A stretch of 64,000 bases of DNA. Origin: JAKSSE01 sp045597645 (GTDB taxonomy: Bacteria; Bacillota; Clostridia; Lachnospirales; Lachnospiraceae). The notes under the pieces were generated by a model. The model was not told the origin of the DNA and searched no databases. It was given only the letters and a program-made list of their open reading frames with translations. Positions 7,646 to 17,764 of the stretch are shown here, in pieces (positions within the stretch are counted from its first letter, which is position 1; each line of letters opens with the position of its first letter). The stretch spans positions 1 through 64,000 of the forward strand of contig JAZLKM010000002.1 of assembly GCA_045597645.1 (NCBI GenBank), written 5' to 3'. Both the position numbers and the translations under genes were made by a program.

Positions 7646-9046
7646 TTGATAACTGCAAAAAGTAGAGAAAAATTTGATTTTGCTATATTAGGGACGATTT
7701 TTACATTGGCCTGGCCCACTATGCTTGAGCAGCTTATGCAAACTGCAGTGCAGTATATTGACACTGCAATGGTTGGTTCGCTGGGGACCGAGGCAACCGC
7801 AGCAGTGGGGGCAACCGGAACAGTCAGTTGGCTCATTATGGGAGTAATAGGAGCAGTCGGTATAGGGTTCTTGGCTAATATTTCTCAAGCGATGGGAGCC
7901 GGTAAGAGGCAGTTGGCTAAGCAGCTAAGCGGGCAGGCTGTAAGTGTTACATTCCTTCTGGGAGTGCTGTTTACCTGTTTGATGCTGGGGATTAGTAATC
8001 TGATTCCTGTGTGGATGCAGGTTGATCCTGCAATTCGAGATATCGCTGGTACATATTTCTTTATAATATATTTACCGATGTTATTTAGAACAGCGACAAT
8101 GATATTTGGAACAGTTTTACGATCAGTTGGTGATACAAAGACACCTATGAGAGTAGGGATAATTGTAAATATCACCAATGTGCTATTGAATTATTTACTA
8201 ATATATCCTACTAGAAGGATAAAGGTGCTGGGAGTAGCACTGACTATGTTTGGCGCCGGGCATGGAGTTATTGGAGCGGCTATTGCATCGGCATTATCCT
8301 TTGCTGTTGGAGGTATTTTAATAACAGGTGCTCTGTTTAGACACGATGTAATCTCACCCAAAGGAGTTTCATTAAAACTTAACTTGGACTTACTGAAGCC
8401 ATGCATACGCATTGCGGTTCCCAATATGTTTCAGCGCTTTGGAACAAGCCTGGGCTTTGTTGTATTTGCAGCCATGATTAATTCTTTGGGTGGCGTAGCC
8501 ACAGCAGCACATACTATAGCGAATACGGTGGAGTCAGCTTTTTATATTCCAGGTTGGGGAATGCAGGCTGCAGCTGCGACGTTGGCAGGTAATGCATTAG
8601 GTGCAAATGATAATAAACGACTAAAATCGCTGGGGCGCACGATTTTGCCGTTAGAGATTACTTTGATGGTGATTTGTGGATTTTTGCTGTTTGTTCTCGC
8701 AAGACCACTGGTTATGATTTTCAGTACTGATGAGCAGGTAATTGCATTAGGTACGACTGTTCTAAAAATGGTTGCATGTTCTGAACCGTTCTATGGTGTT
8801 CCGGTAGTAATAGAGGGTTTGATGCAAGGCGTGGGCAAGACTGTGGCACCATTAATCTTTAATGTTTCCGGAATGTGGGCAGTGAGGATACTTGGAACGT
8901 TTATCACAACTCAATTACTACATTATGGATTAGTTGCTGCCTGGGGCTGCATGATAGGCCATAACATCTTGCTTTTCTTCCTATTTGGATATCAGTATCT
9001 ATCAGGAAAATGGAACCCCATTTACGATAAGAGGGAAGTAATATAA
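7646..9046 (+). CDS. MATE family efflux transporter (NorM-like)
   Basis: A 466-residue cation/drug antiporter of the inner membrane with 12 predicted helices in two homologous halves. The first half opens with LAWPTMLEQLMQT, the typical MATE entry to helix 1, and the second half starts near residue 240 (IAVPNMFQRFGTSLG). The start is a TTG at 7646 with AAAGGA 7 bases upstream; the next ATG would cut into helix 1. It is a single gene with its own promoter and terminator. Substrate unknown. Confidence 0.93.
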   Translation: MITAKSREKFDFAILGTIFTLAWPTMLEQLMQTAVQYIDTAMVGSLGTEATAAVGATGTVSWLIMGVIGAVGIGFLANISQAMGAGKRQLAKQLSGQAVSVTFLLGVLFTCLMLGISNLIPVWMQVDPAIRDIAGTYFFIIYLPMLFRTATMIFGTVLRSVGDTKTPMRVGIIVNITNVLLNYLLIYPTRRIKVLGVALTMFGAGHGVIGAAIASALSFAVGGILITGALFRHDVISPKGVSLKLNLDLLKPCIRIAVPNMFQRFGTSLGFVVFAAMINSLGGVATAAHTIANTVESAFYIPGWGMQAAAATLAGNALGANDNKRLKSLGRTILPLEITLMVICGFLLFVLARPLVMIFSTDEQVIALGTTVLKMVACSEPFYGVPVVIEGLMQGVGKTVAPLIFNVSGMWAVRILGTFITTQLLHYGLVAAWGCMIGHNILLFFLFGYQYLSGKWNPIYDKREVI

Positions 9047-9053
9047 AGAGCAT

Positions 9054-9091
9054 AAAAAAACTTCTGGACTAATTTGCCCAGAAGTTTTTTT
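9054..9091. terminator. Bidirectional terminator
   Basis: CTTCTGG/CCAGAAG (9061-9067, 9078-9084) is extended by an A run on the left and a T run on the right. It can therefore end both the plus-strand MATE transcript and the minus-strand operon arriving from 9102. Confidence 0.92.
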
Positions 9092-9101
9092 TTGGAATGC
9101 A

Positions 9102-9854
9102 TCATTGTGCTTTCTTTCTTTGCTGCCTTCGATAAGAGATTAGCGACAGGATAATTATTATAATAATGAATGGAACATATCCCAAAAGCGTGCTGGCAAA
9201 TGTCGAGCGGGTCTCAGTTGAAACACGAGTTAATGTGTACTGATATGTGTAGTCGATGCATTGCTGTGTCTTCATAACAGTATTATGCATAAAAACTGCT
9301 GCGTACTGTCTAAATATGAGCATTGCCTCGTCATCCATATACTGTGAAGCCTCGGAGCCAGCATAGCAGGAGAGAAGATATCTTTTTTCTGCTGCTGCCA
9401 GGTTGTCGTTCATGACTATTATTGTCAGAAAATGAACTTCGTCATCGTAGAGCTCATGATATTTTTCAGCAGCGTATGCATCGAGTGCTTCTTGAGTTAC
9501 GTCGCGCTCTCCGTCAAGGTCTGACAAAATCAAAAGATAGGGCACAACACCGGTCTTTACTTGGAAGTCTTTTAATACTTTGTTGGTATTTTCGCTGTCA
9601 GTAATACTCTCGGTGTTGTCAATAAACCAATCGCCATCAGGTAGAGGTACGATGGTGGTAATAGTTGCGCGTTCCTTAGTGGATTTTGCGACATCCTTTA
9701 TAGAAGTTATCTCTTCGGGCGCCAAAGTTGGTGTAACATACATACTTTCCAGCTTGGCATTTATAGCCCAGGAGCCGACTAATATGGCACAGAGAACTAA
9801 GAATAAGATGAGGTTTATTTTTCGTGTGTTTACATGAGGTCTGTTATCAGCCAT
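9102..9854 (-). CDS. Two-TM membrane protein with TPM-like extracytoplasmic domain
   Basis: A 250-residue protein with an N-terminal membrane helix (about 13-33), an extracytoplasmic domain of roughly 180 residues, and a C-terminal helix rich in Ile (about 225-243) followed by a basic tail. The central part (WFIDNTESITDSENTNKV, then a strand-rich region) recalls the TPM/TLP18.3 fold, but this is from memory and uncertain. It overlaps the end of the CoA-dehydratase activase gene by 8 bases, with GGAGG upstream, so both share a transcript. Function unknown. Confidence 0.6.
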   Translation of the reverse strand: MADNRPHVNTRKINLILFLVLCAILVGSWAINAKLESMYVTPTLAPEEITSIKDVAKSTKERATITTIVPLPDGDWFIDNTESITDSENTNKVLKDFQVKTGVVPYLLILSDLDGERDVTQEALDAYAAEKYHELYDDEVHFLTIIVMNDNLAAAEKRYLLSCYAGSEASQYMDDEAMLIFRQYAAVFMHNTVMKTQQCIDYTYQYTLTRVSTETRSTFASTLLGYVPFIIIIIILSLISYRRQQRKKAQ

Positions 9855-12800
9855 TATTTGCCTCCTCTTTTTTCATCTTCTTGTTGGCGGCGGACAGAAG
9901 TAGCTTGATACGGTTGAGCTGATTTACTTCTGATGCACCTGGGTCAAAGTCGATAGCAACTATATTGGCATCAGGGTAGGTAGAGCGAACCTTTTTTATG
10001 ACTCCTTTTCCTACAATGTGGTTAGGAAGGCATCCAAATGGCTGGCAGCATACAATGTTTGGACAGTCCATATGAATCAGCTCGACAATCTCGCCGGCTA
10101 GAAACCACCCTTCACCTGTCTGGTTGCCTAGAGATACCACATCTTTGGCATTTTTAGCAGTCTGAACAATGTGCGCAGGTGGGGCAAAGTGCTTTGAATT
10201 GGCAAATGCCTTACGGGCTGCTGATCTAAGCAGCTCTACGCCCCAGATGGCAAAGTTTGATTTTACGGCTGAGAACTTAGACATTCCCAGATTTTCGTGC
10301 TTGAAGTTCTGGTTGTAGAAGCAGTACTGGAAAAAGTCTATGAAATCCGGTACTACGACCTCTGCACCTTCAGACTCCAATAACTCAACGAGATGATTGT
10401 TGGCGACAGGCGCAAATTTAACAAGTATTTCGCCTACGATACCAACGCGAGGCTTCTTAACATCAATGCGCTCTATATTATCAAAATCCTCAATAATCTC
10501 GCGACACATGCGATTGTATTTTGCATGGGAGATAATTTTGTCCTGAGTAATAAATTCATTTATTCGAGCCTTCCATTTCTCATGGACAGCATCAGTAGTG
10601 CCTGGAACTGCCTCATATGGGCGGGTTGCATATACACAGCGCATGAAAATGTCTCCAAAGACTATTGCGTATATGCCATGCTGTACAAGCTTTGCGTTGA
10701 AGCTAAAGCCCGGATTGGTCTCTATTTTTGATAGATTGAGGGAGATGACAGGTATCTCAGGATGCCCTATCTTCGCCAGCGCGCGTCTTATAAAGTTGAT
10801 ATAGTTTGTAGCGCGGCATCCACCACCTGTCTGACTCATCAATACGGCAAATTTAGACAAATCATATTTGCCGGATTGTATAGTTGAAATGATCTGACCT
10901 ACGACAATTAGCGATGGGAAGCATGCATCATTATTTACATACTTAAGACCGACGTCGATATAGCTTCTGTCATGATCCTCGTATACCACTAGATTGTAGC
11001 CTGCAGCCTTAAAGGCAGGAGCCAGCATATCAAAGTGTATTGGAGAAATCTGAGGACATAATATAGTCCATCCCTCCTCCTTCATCTGCTGAGTAAATAG
11101 CGGCCTTGAAAAAGCAGAAGAGTGTACAGCTCTGGTCTTATGCTGCTTCTCGCGGATGCGGATGGCTGCAAGAAGTGAGCGTACACGTATTCTGGCTGCA
11201 CCAAGGTTGTTGACCTCATCTATTTTCAGACAGGTATAGACCTTGTCGCTGCCGGTCAGGATGTCTGATACCATGTCGGTGGTGACTGCATCGACACCAC
11301 AGCCGAATGAATTGAGCTGTATAAGGTCCAGATCATCTCTGGTTTTGACATAGCTTGCTGCAGCATACAGGCGGGAGTGATACATCCACTGATCGCTAAC
11401 AATAAGCGGCCTCTCAGGCGGATTTAAATGAGAAATGGAATCCTCAGTCAAAACAGCAAGGCCATAGCTGCAGATAAGCTCAGGGATTCCGTGATTAATC
11501 TCTGGATCAATATGATATGGACGGCCGGCTAAAACGATGCCACGCCTGTTGTTTTCTTCCATCCATTTAAGGGTTTCTTCACCCTTCTTTTGAATTCGTA
11601 TTCTTGCGGCTTCAAGCTCAGCCCAACCTTTTTCGAATGCAGATCTGGTCAGTGAGCCGGAAATGCCGTATTCATCCTTCATTACCTTGACGAGCATATC
11701 GCAGGTAGCTTTTTTCTCACCGAGATTAAGGAATGGACTTATAAATCTCTGCTTACCATTTGAGATGCTGTCCACGTTATTTCTGATGTTCTCCGGGTAA
11801 GAGGTGACAATAGGACAGTTGAAATGGTTATTGGCATCAGGGAACTCATTGCGCTCATATGGTATGCACGGATAGAAGATGGCATCTGCGCCCTCGTTTA
11901 TAAGCCATTCAATATGTCCATGCGCAAGCTTCGCAGGATAGCACTCTGACTCACTTGGGATTGATTCGATACCCATCTCATAGATTTTTCTCGTTGAGGC
12001 AGGAGATAGCAGGACTCTAAATCCAAGCTCCTTGAAAAATACAGCCCATAGAGGGTAGTTTTCGTACATATTTAGAACGCGAGGTATACCCATGGTTCCA
12101 CGTGTAGCAGCTTCTTCGCTAAGCGGCTCATAGGAAAACAAAGTATTGTTTTTGTACTCAAAAAGATTAGGGATATTGTCCTTGTTCTTTTCCTTTCCAA
12201 GTCCCTTCTCGCAGCGGTTACCTGTTATATATGATTTGCCATTCGAAAACTTGTTGATGGTTAACAGACAGTGGTTGGTACAGCCCTGGCATCTGGTGAG
12301 CTTAGTCTCAAATGTCAGCGCTAGAATATCCTCAATAGAGAGCATGGATGTAGTCTGGCCCTCGTAGCGTTCCTTGGCGATTAGAGCAGCGCCGAATGCG
12401 CCCATGATTCCGGCGATGTCAGGCCTTATTGCATGCACATTTGCAATATTTTCAAATGCACGAAGCACAGCATTATTGTAGAAGGTACCACCCTGTACCA
12501 CGATATGCTCACCCAGGTCCTTGGCATCAGCAAGCTTTATTACCTTAAACAGAGCATTTTTGATTACAGAGTAGGCCAGACCAGCAGAGATATCTGCCAC
12601 TGATGCGCCCTCCTTTTGCGCCTGTTTTACCTTTGAATTCATAAAGACAGTGCATCGGGTACCAAGGTCAATAGGGTTTGCGGCGAAAAGTGCTTCACTT
12701 GCAAAATCGACAACAGAATAGCTAAGAGACTTCGCGAAGGTCTCGATGAACGAGCCGCAGCCGCTTGAGCAGGCTTCGTTAAGCTGGACGCTGTCTACGG

Positions 12801-14109
12801 TCTGATTTTTTATCTTGATGCATTTCATATCCTGGCCGCCGATGTCTAAAATACAGTCGACTTTGGAATCGAAGAATGCTGCGGCGGTATAGTGCGCTAT
12901 GGTCTCAACCTCGCCCTCATCAAGTACAAAGGCAGCCTTAAGCAGCGCCTCGCCGTAGCCTGTAGAGCATGAACGTACAATGTGGGCACTTTCCGGCAAA
13001 AGCTCATGGATTTCCTTGAGGGCAGCTCTGGCCACCTCGAGCGGACTTCCGGCATTGCTTTGATAAAAGCTGTACAAAAGAGTGCCATCATCAGCGATGA
13101 GAGCAACCTTGGTTGTTGTAGAGCCGGCATCAATACCTAAAAAGCAGTTGCCACTGTAATTCGCAATATCACCCTTTTTAACCTGTGCCTTGCTGTGTCT
13201 GTCTGAAAAGCTGTCATAGTCAGCCTGTGATGCAAAAAGCGGATTGAGTCTTGCAACCTCGAACTCCATGTGAATATCACTTTTTAATTTGTCTATTAGA
13301 GAAAAGAGAGAAGTGCATGACTTTTCATCGTAGTTAAGAGCTGATCCAATTGCTGCAAAAAGATGAGAATTGTCAGGAATGATTGTATGCTCGTCGTCCA
13401 GCTTTAGTGTCCTTATGAAGGCTTCGCGCAGCTGATCTAAAAAGTGCAGAGGGCCGCCTAGAAATGCAACATGTCCTCTGATTGGCTTGCCACAGGCAAG
13501 GCCGGAAATAGTCTGATTAACTACTGCCTGGAAAATAGATGCAGACAGGTCCTCACGGGTTGCGCCCTCATTGATGAGAGGCTGGATATCAGTCTTGGCA
13601 AATACACCACATCTTGCCGCGATAGGATAGATCGCTTTATATGATTTGGCATATTCATTTAATCCCGTTGCATCTGTTTGAATCAGGGACGCCATCTGAT
13701 CTATGAATGATCCTGTTCCACCAGCGCATATACCGTTCATGCGCTGCTCGACGTTGTTATTTTCAAAATATATAATCTTGGCATCCTCGCCGCCTAGCTC
13801 TATAGCTACATCGGTCTTAGGTGCATTGTGCTCGATAGCAGTGCTTACAGCTACAACCTCCTGCACGAATGGTACGTCGAGATGCTTGGCTAAGGTCAGT
13901 CCGCCAGAGCCAGTTATCATTGGATAAACTGACATATCGCCAGCCTGCTTTGACGCTTTTTCGATAAGCTCGGACAAGGTCTCTTTTATGTTGGCAAAAT
14001 GTCTTTGATAGTCAGAGAAAAGAATACTGTCATTTTCGTCAAGTAGCGCTACCTTTACAGTGGTAGAGCCGATATCTATACCCAGTTTTCCGATTTTTGA
14101 TTCACTCAT
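9847..14109 (-). CDS. 2-hydroxyacyl-CoA dehydratase activase/dehydratase-like fusion
   Basis: A 1420-residue protein uniting two ASKHA ATPase domains of the BadF/HgdC type with a dehydratase-like half. The first ATPase has GIDIGSTTVKVALLD at the N-terminus and CAGGTGSF; the second has GIDAGSTTTKVALI near residue 325 and CSSGCGSF. Conserved Cys in these motifs would hold a shared [4Fe-4S] cluster as in activator HgdC. The C-terminal half (DUF2229 then HgdB-like) starts near residue 680 with IPRVLNMYENYPLW. Such proteins are widespread in Clostridia, yet their substrate is rarely known. Oxygen sensitivity is expected. First gene of a two-gene operon, with a good promoter at 14160-14188. Confidence 0.88.
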   Translation of the reverse strand: MSESKIGKLGIDIGSTTVKVALLDENDSILFSDYQRHFANIKETLSELIEKASKQAGDMSVYPMITGSGGLTLAKHLDVPFVQEVVAVSTAIEHNAPKTDVAIELGGEDAKIIYFENNNVEQRMNGICAGGTGSFIDQMASLIQTDATGLNEYAKSYKAIYPIAARCGVFAKTDIQPLINEGATREDLSASIFQAVVNQTISGLACGKPIRGHVAFLGGPLHFLDQLREAFIRTLKLDDEHTIIPDNSHLFAAIGSALNYDEKSCTSLFSLIDKLKSDIHMEFEVARLNPLFASQADYDSFSDRHSKAQVKKGDIANYSGNCFLGIDAGSTTTKVALIADDGTLLYSFYQSNAGSPLEVARAALKEIHELLPESAHIVRSCSTGYGEALLKAAFVLDEGEVETIAHYTAAAFFDSKVDCILDIGGQDMKCIKIKNQTVDSVQLNEACSSGCGSFIETFAKSLSYSVVDFASEALFAANPIDLGTRCTVFMNSKVKQAQKEGASVADISAGLAYSVIKNALFKVIKLADAKDLGEHIVVQGGTFYNNAVLRAFENIANVHAIRPDIAGIMGAFGAALIAKERYEGQTTSMLSIEDILALTFETKLTRCQGCTNHCLLTINKFSNGKSYITGNRCEKGLGKEKNKDNIPNLFEYKNNTLFSYEPLSEEAATRGTMGIPRVLNMYENYPLWAVFFKELGFRVLLSPASTRKIYEMGIESIPSESECYPAKLAHGHIEWLINEGADAIFYPCIPYERNEFPDANNHFNCPIVTSYPENIRNNVDSISNGKQRFISPFLNLGEKKATCDMLVKVMKDEYGISGSLTRSAFEKGWAELEAARIRIQKKGEETLKWMEENNRRGIVLAGRPYHIDPEINHGIPELICSYGLAVLTEDSISHLNPPERPLIVSDQWMYHSRLYAAASYVKTRDDLDLIQLNSFGCGVDAVTTDMVSDILTGSDKVYTCLKIDEVNNLGAARIRVRSLLAAIRIREKQHKTRAVHSSAFSRPLFTQQMKEEGWTILCPQISPIHFDMLAPAFKAAGYNLVVYEDHDRSYIDVGLKYVNNDACFPSLIVVGQIISTIQSGKYDLSKFAVLMSQTGGGCRATNYINFIRRALAKIGHPEIPVISLNLSKIETNPGFSFNAKLVQHGIYAIVFGDIFMRCVYATRPYEAVPGTTDAVHEKWKARINEFITQDKIISHAKYNRMCREIIEDFDNIERIDVKKPRVGIVGEILVKFAPVANNHLVELLESEGAEVVVPDFIDFFQYCFYNQNFKHENLGMSKFSAVKSNFAIWGVELLRSAARKAFANSKHFAPPAHIVQTAKNAKDVVSLGNQTGEGWFLAGEIVELIHMDCPNIVCCQPFGCLPNHIVGKGVIKKVRSTYPDANIVAIDFDPGASEVNQLNRIKLLLSAANKKMKKEEANNG

Positions 14110-14159
14110 TTTCTGCTCCGTCTGTAATTTTATTTCTATATAAATGCATAATCTTCGAC

Positions 14160-14188
14160 ATTATATGCTACAAAGCTCAAAAACTCAA
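14160..14188 (-). promoter_or_regulatory. Promoter of the dehydratase-activase operon
   Basis: On the minus strand: TTGAGT (14188-14183), 17 bases, and a perfect TATAAT (14165-14160), followed by a leader of about 45 bases with a GGAG Shine-Dalgarno. Confidence 0.7.
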
Positions 14189-14299
14189 CGAAAAAAGGAC
14201 CTATTATGTGAAAAAACAGTGTCAACTTTTTGTGTTTACTTTTCCCTTAATTAGTGGGAGAATAGAAGGCAATAGTGGGAGTAGTGTGCGGAGAATTTT

Positions 14300-16321
14300 A
14301 TGACAGTTTATCTTATAATTTTTATATCAATGGCCATAGCGGACCTGATACTGTTTGGGTTATCAAGAAGACGTGGTGAAAGTGGCATGAGATTTAGCTG
14401 GGTGGTTCTTGCTGCAGCGGCCGTAAATATAAGCTATGCCATTGCTGTGTTTACGAGAAATCCAGGTATTGCAACCGGCTTTTACAGTATATATTTTGCA
14501 AGCGTGACAATGGTCTGCGTCTTGCTTTTGAAATATGTTGCAGAGTTCACTGGCTTTAGGCTGGGCGAGTCAGCTGACAAGCTCGTTCCCCGCATGGTTA
14601 TTGTATTCACTATAGTTGACCTTTTAGCTGATTTGACTAATCCGTTTACTGGCCATATGACCTCCCTGACCCATGTTCATGTGTTTCCATATACCAGTTA
14701 TGGCTTTGAGGGCAAATTCTATTTTCCTATTCACCTGGTTTATTGTTATCTTATTTTGGCTATCTCAGTTGCGATACTTATCTACAAGAGTATCAGGACC
14801 CCTCGCATCTACCGTATAAGATATTTAGGCATTGTAGTAGTTATTGCGGTAGTTGCTGTACTTAACGGACTGTATTTGCTTGGAAATGCTCTATTTTCAG
14901 TAGATATAAGTGTACTTACCTACACCATTACCGCTGTGGGCATATATATTGATACATTCCTGACTCTGCCGGACAGATTGCTTAATAGAACCAGAGCATA
15001 CATAGCAAATACTGCAATGTCACCAGTGGTCGTATTTGACCATGAGGACGTTCTTATTTATCTAAACGAGCCAGCCTCACAGGTTTTCAATAAGCATAAG
15101 GTGACTAAGACAGCCAGCTATGAGTTGGCTACATTTTCAGATTTCGTTAAGGAGTATGAATTTGACGAAAAGACAGTAAATGGAGTTCCATTTGAATATA
15201 ACGTTGACATAGATGATGCTCATCATACCTTCAGAGGTAGCGTTCAGGTAATGAAGGATAAGGCGGGCAGACCTATTGCCAGACTGATTGCTCTTAATGA
15301 TATCACGTACGAGAGGGATACTGTTACTGGCTTCGACCTGATAAAATCAATGCAAACCTATCTTGGGAATCTCCGTCAGGAGGACATCCCGCTTCAGATA
15401 GCAGTGATGAATATTAGCGGACTTTCTGTGATAAATAGGGCGTTTAGCCATGCAAATGGCGATGAGATAATGAAGATGCTTGCCAATGCTATCCGTATAT
15501 ATTTCGACGTGAAGTGTCATATAGCCAAGATGGATGATGGTACGCTAATAGTGGCAGTGCCCAATCTTAGCGCTGATGATGTCACAGACAGGGCTATGTC
15601 AGTACGCAATCTTTTAATGGGAGATAATAAGCTTGGGGTTCCAATCGAAGTAGAATATGGTGTGGCTACAATTAATAGCATGGACGAGCCACCGGTGCTG
15701 GCTATCGATGAGGCGCTTCAGATTATGAGCAACAAAAAGCTGCTTGGAACCCAGTCGAGGGCGAGTGCTTTAATCAACTCTCTGACACAGAGCCTTCTGG
15801 AGAGCGACTATGAGACAGAGGAGCACGTTATGAGGACCAGGGCAGCTTCAATACTTCTCTCCAGGGAGCTGGGACTACCGGAAAAGGTAGCAGGGCAGCT
15901 TGAACTGCTATGTATACTTCATGATATAGGTAAGCTTGGGATTCCTTATGAGATACTAAGTAAGGCAGAGAAGCTAAACGATACAGAGTGGGCTGTTATG
16001 AAGACACACTGTGAGCGAGGATATAGAATTGCACTAGCCAGTCCGGATCTTGAGCCTATAGCGATATATATAAGGCATCATCACGAGAGGTGGGATGGTA
16101 CAGGATATCCGGCTGGAATGAAAGGGAACGCAATACCTTACCTGTCGCGAGTTATGACGGTGCTCGATAGCTTTGATGTTATGACCCACGACCGTCCATA
16201 TCATAAGGCAATATCTGTTGATGCTGCCAAGGTAGAAATGTTAAAATGTAAGGGCACACAGTTTGACCCTGATGTGGTTGATGCGTTCATGAAGATAGTA
16301 GATAAGGTGGAGTATCAGTGA
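14300..16321 (+). CDS. Membrane HD-GYP phosphodiesterase with PAS-like and degenerate GGDEF domains
   Basis: A 673-residue signalling protein. Residues 1-225 form about seven membrane helices (histidine-kinase 7TM-like sensor), then a PAS-like region (about 235-335). A diguanylate-cyclase-like fold follows in which the GGDEF signature is replaced by MDDGT, so it is inactive as a cyclase. The C-terminal HD-GYP domain has LHDIGKLGIP, THCERGY, HHERWDGTGYP and QFDPDVV, all metal and substrate residues present, so c-di-GMP hydrolysis is likely. The next gene overlaps its stop by 4 bases. Confidence 0.9.
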   Translation: MTVYLIIFISMAIADLILFGLSRRRGESGMRFSWVVLAAAAVNISYAIAVFTRNPGIATGFYSIYFASVTMVCVLLLKYVAEFTGFRLGESADKLVPRMVIVFTIVDLLADLTNPFTGHMTSLTHVHVFPYTSYGFEGKFYFPIHLVYCYLILAISVAILIYKSIRTPRIYRIRYLGIVVVIAVVAVLNGLYLLGNALFSVDISVLTYTITAVGIYIDTFLTLPDRLLNRTRAYIANTAMSPVVVFDHEDVLIYLNEPASQVFNKHKVTKTASYELATFSDFVKEYEFDEKTVNGVPFEYNVDIDDAHHTFRGSVQVMKDKAGRPIARLIALNDITYERDTVTGFDLIKSMQTYLGNLRQEDIPLQIAVMNISGLSVINRAFSHANGDEIMKMLANAIRIYFDVKCHIAKMDDGTLIVAVPNLSADDVTDRAMSVRNLLMGDNKLGVPIEVEYGVATINSMDEPPVLAIDEALQIMSNKKLLGTQSRASALINSLTQSLLESDYETEEHVMRTRAASILLSRELGLPEKVAGQLELLCILHDIGKLGIPYEILSKAEKLNDTEWAVMKTHCERGYRIALASPDLEPIAIYIRHHHERWDGTGYPAGMKGNAIPYLSRVMTVLDSFDVMTHDRPYHKAISVDAAKVEMLKCKGTQFDPDVVDAFMKIVDKVEYQ

Positions 16322-17649
16322 AAAGACAAAGTATTAAAAAACCTCTATTAATAATAGCTACAGGTCCGGTAATTGTTCTTGCTATCATAATAATTGCTTT
16401 TGCTACCACTAGATTTGAGGAGGTTATACATTCCCAAGTGAGTAAGGACTTGGAGGATGTGGCTTCTTCTGTAAAAGATATGTTAGACTTTCTATATCCA
16501 GGCGACTATATCGTGGTTGGAGAGAACAGCTATGTGTTGGCAAAGGGAGAGACTCCACTTAATGAGCGATTTGAGTTCATCGATGCAATTAAAGAAGACA
16601 CAGGTATGGAGGTCACAATTTTCTACGATAAGATTAGATTTTTGACCACATTGCGCGACAATAATCACAACAGACTATTGGGATCTTTCTGTAATGCTTC
16701 TATAGAGAATGCAGTTATTTCGAACGGAAGTAGTGCCTTTTACACAGGAGTTGATGTAAATGGCAGTGATTATTTTGCATATTACCTTCCTCTTTTTAAC
16801 TCTGACGGGTCATGCGTTGGAATGATAGGAGTAGCAAAGCCTACAGAGGAGGTTAAGCATGCAGTATTTGTTGCAGTATTCCCGATTATTCTAATTGCAG
16901 TAATTGCGGCGTTTGCTGCAGGTCTTATAAGCTTCAGATATTCTTCCAGACTGGCAGATGATATGATGAAGCTAAACTTCTTTATGAAGGATGTATCGCA
17001 AGGTAATCTGAAATCGCAAATCGAACCTTCGCTTATAAGGCGTGACGATGAGATAACTGAGATGGCAAGGTCTGCCACAAGCATGCAGAGGGATCTGAGA
17101 AAACTTATAGAACTCGATCCACTGACGGAGCTTGATAACAGACGCTCAGCTGCAAAATACATTATTGGTATGCAGCAGGAGCTAAAGGAAAATGGAGAGA
17201 TTTTCTCGATCGCGCTTGGAGATATAGACTTCTTTAAGAAGGTTAATGATACTTACGGCCATGATGCAGGAGACGATGTCCTTAAGATGGTTGCGACTAT
17301 ACTTAGAGCTCATTTGAAGGGTAAGGGTTTTGCTGCCAGATGGGGCGGAGAAGAGTTTTTGCTGGGCTTCTGGGGATATGGAGTGGAAGATGCAACAGTT
17401 GAACTGGAAAACATCTTAAACGAAATAAGAGAAGCTGTTGTAGTTAATGCTGGTCGCGAAATCAAGATAACGATGTCATTTGGAGTTGCTCCAGGTAACT
17501 GTGATTGGTCGATTGATGCACTTGTAAAGGTGGCGGATGATAAGCTCTATTATGCTAAGGAGCACGGACGCAATCAGATAGTCTCTATGGCTCTTGATGA
17601 GGCAGTAGAGAACCCAGATAGTAAGGTTAGAAGCGAAAATCGCAAATAG
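16318..17649 (+). CDS. Diguanylate cyclase with Cache-like sensor, HAMP and GGEEF
   Basis: A 443-residue membrane enzyme. One N-terminal helix (about 9-30), an extracytoplasmic Cache-like domain (about 35-180), a second helix (about 185-207), HAMP, then a GGDEF domain with LDPLTELDNRR, DIDFFKKVNDTYGH and the active signature GGEEF. No RxxD inhibitory site was seen just before GGEEF. The start GTG overlaps the stop of the HD-GYP gene, so a c-di-GMP hydrolase and a synthase are made from one transcript. A hairpin terminator follows. Confidence 0.93.
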   Translation: MKRQSIKKPLLIIATGPVIVLAIIIIAFATTRFEEVIHSQVSKDLEDVASSVKDMLDFLYPGDYIVVGENSYVLAKGETPLNERFEFIDAIKEDTGMEVTIFYDKIRFLTTLRDNNHNRLLGSFCNASIENAVISNGSSAFYTGVDVNGSDYFAYYLPLFNSDGSCVGMIGVAKPTEEVKHAVFVAVFPIILIAVIAAFAAGLISFRYSSRLADDMMKLNFFMKDVSQGNLKSQIEPSLIRRDDEITEMARSATSMQRDLRKLIELDPLTELDNRRSAAKYIIGMQQELKENGEIFSIALGDIDFFKKVNDTYGHDAGDDVLKMVATILRAHLKGKGFAARWGGEEFLLGFWGYGVEDATVELENILNEIREAVVVNAGREIKITMSFGVAPGNCDWSIDALVKVADDKLYYAKEHGRNQIVSMALDEAVENPDSKVRSENRK

Positions 17650-17687
17650 TTCACATATTAGGTGTATTTATATTCTTGGTTATATTC

Positions 17688-17722
17688 ATATCGTCCCTAA
17701 GATGTAGGGGCGATATGTTTCT
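17688..17722 (+). terminator. Terminator after the HD-GYP/GGDEF pair
   Basis: A 12-bp stem (17688-17699 with 17705-17716, one G-T pair) with loop AGATG, followed by GTTTCTG, a short interrupted T tract. Confidence 0.7.
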
Positions 17723-17764
17723 GTCAAGGCACTACGATATTTCCGCATCAATGGAGGTTATAAG

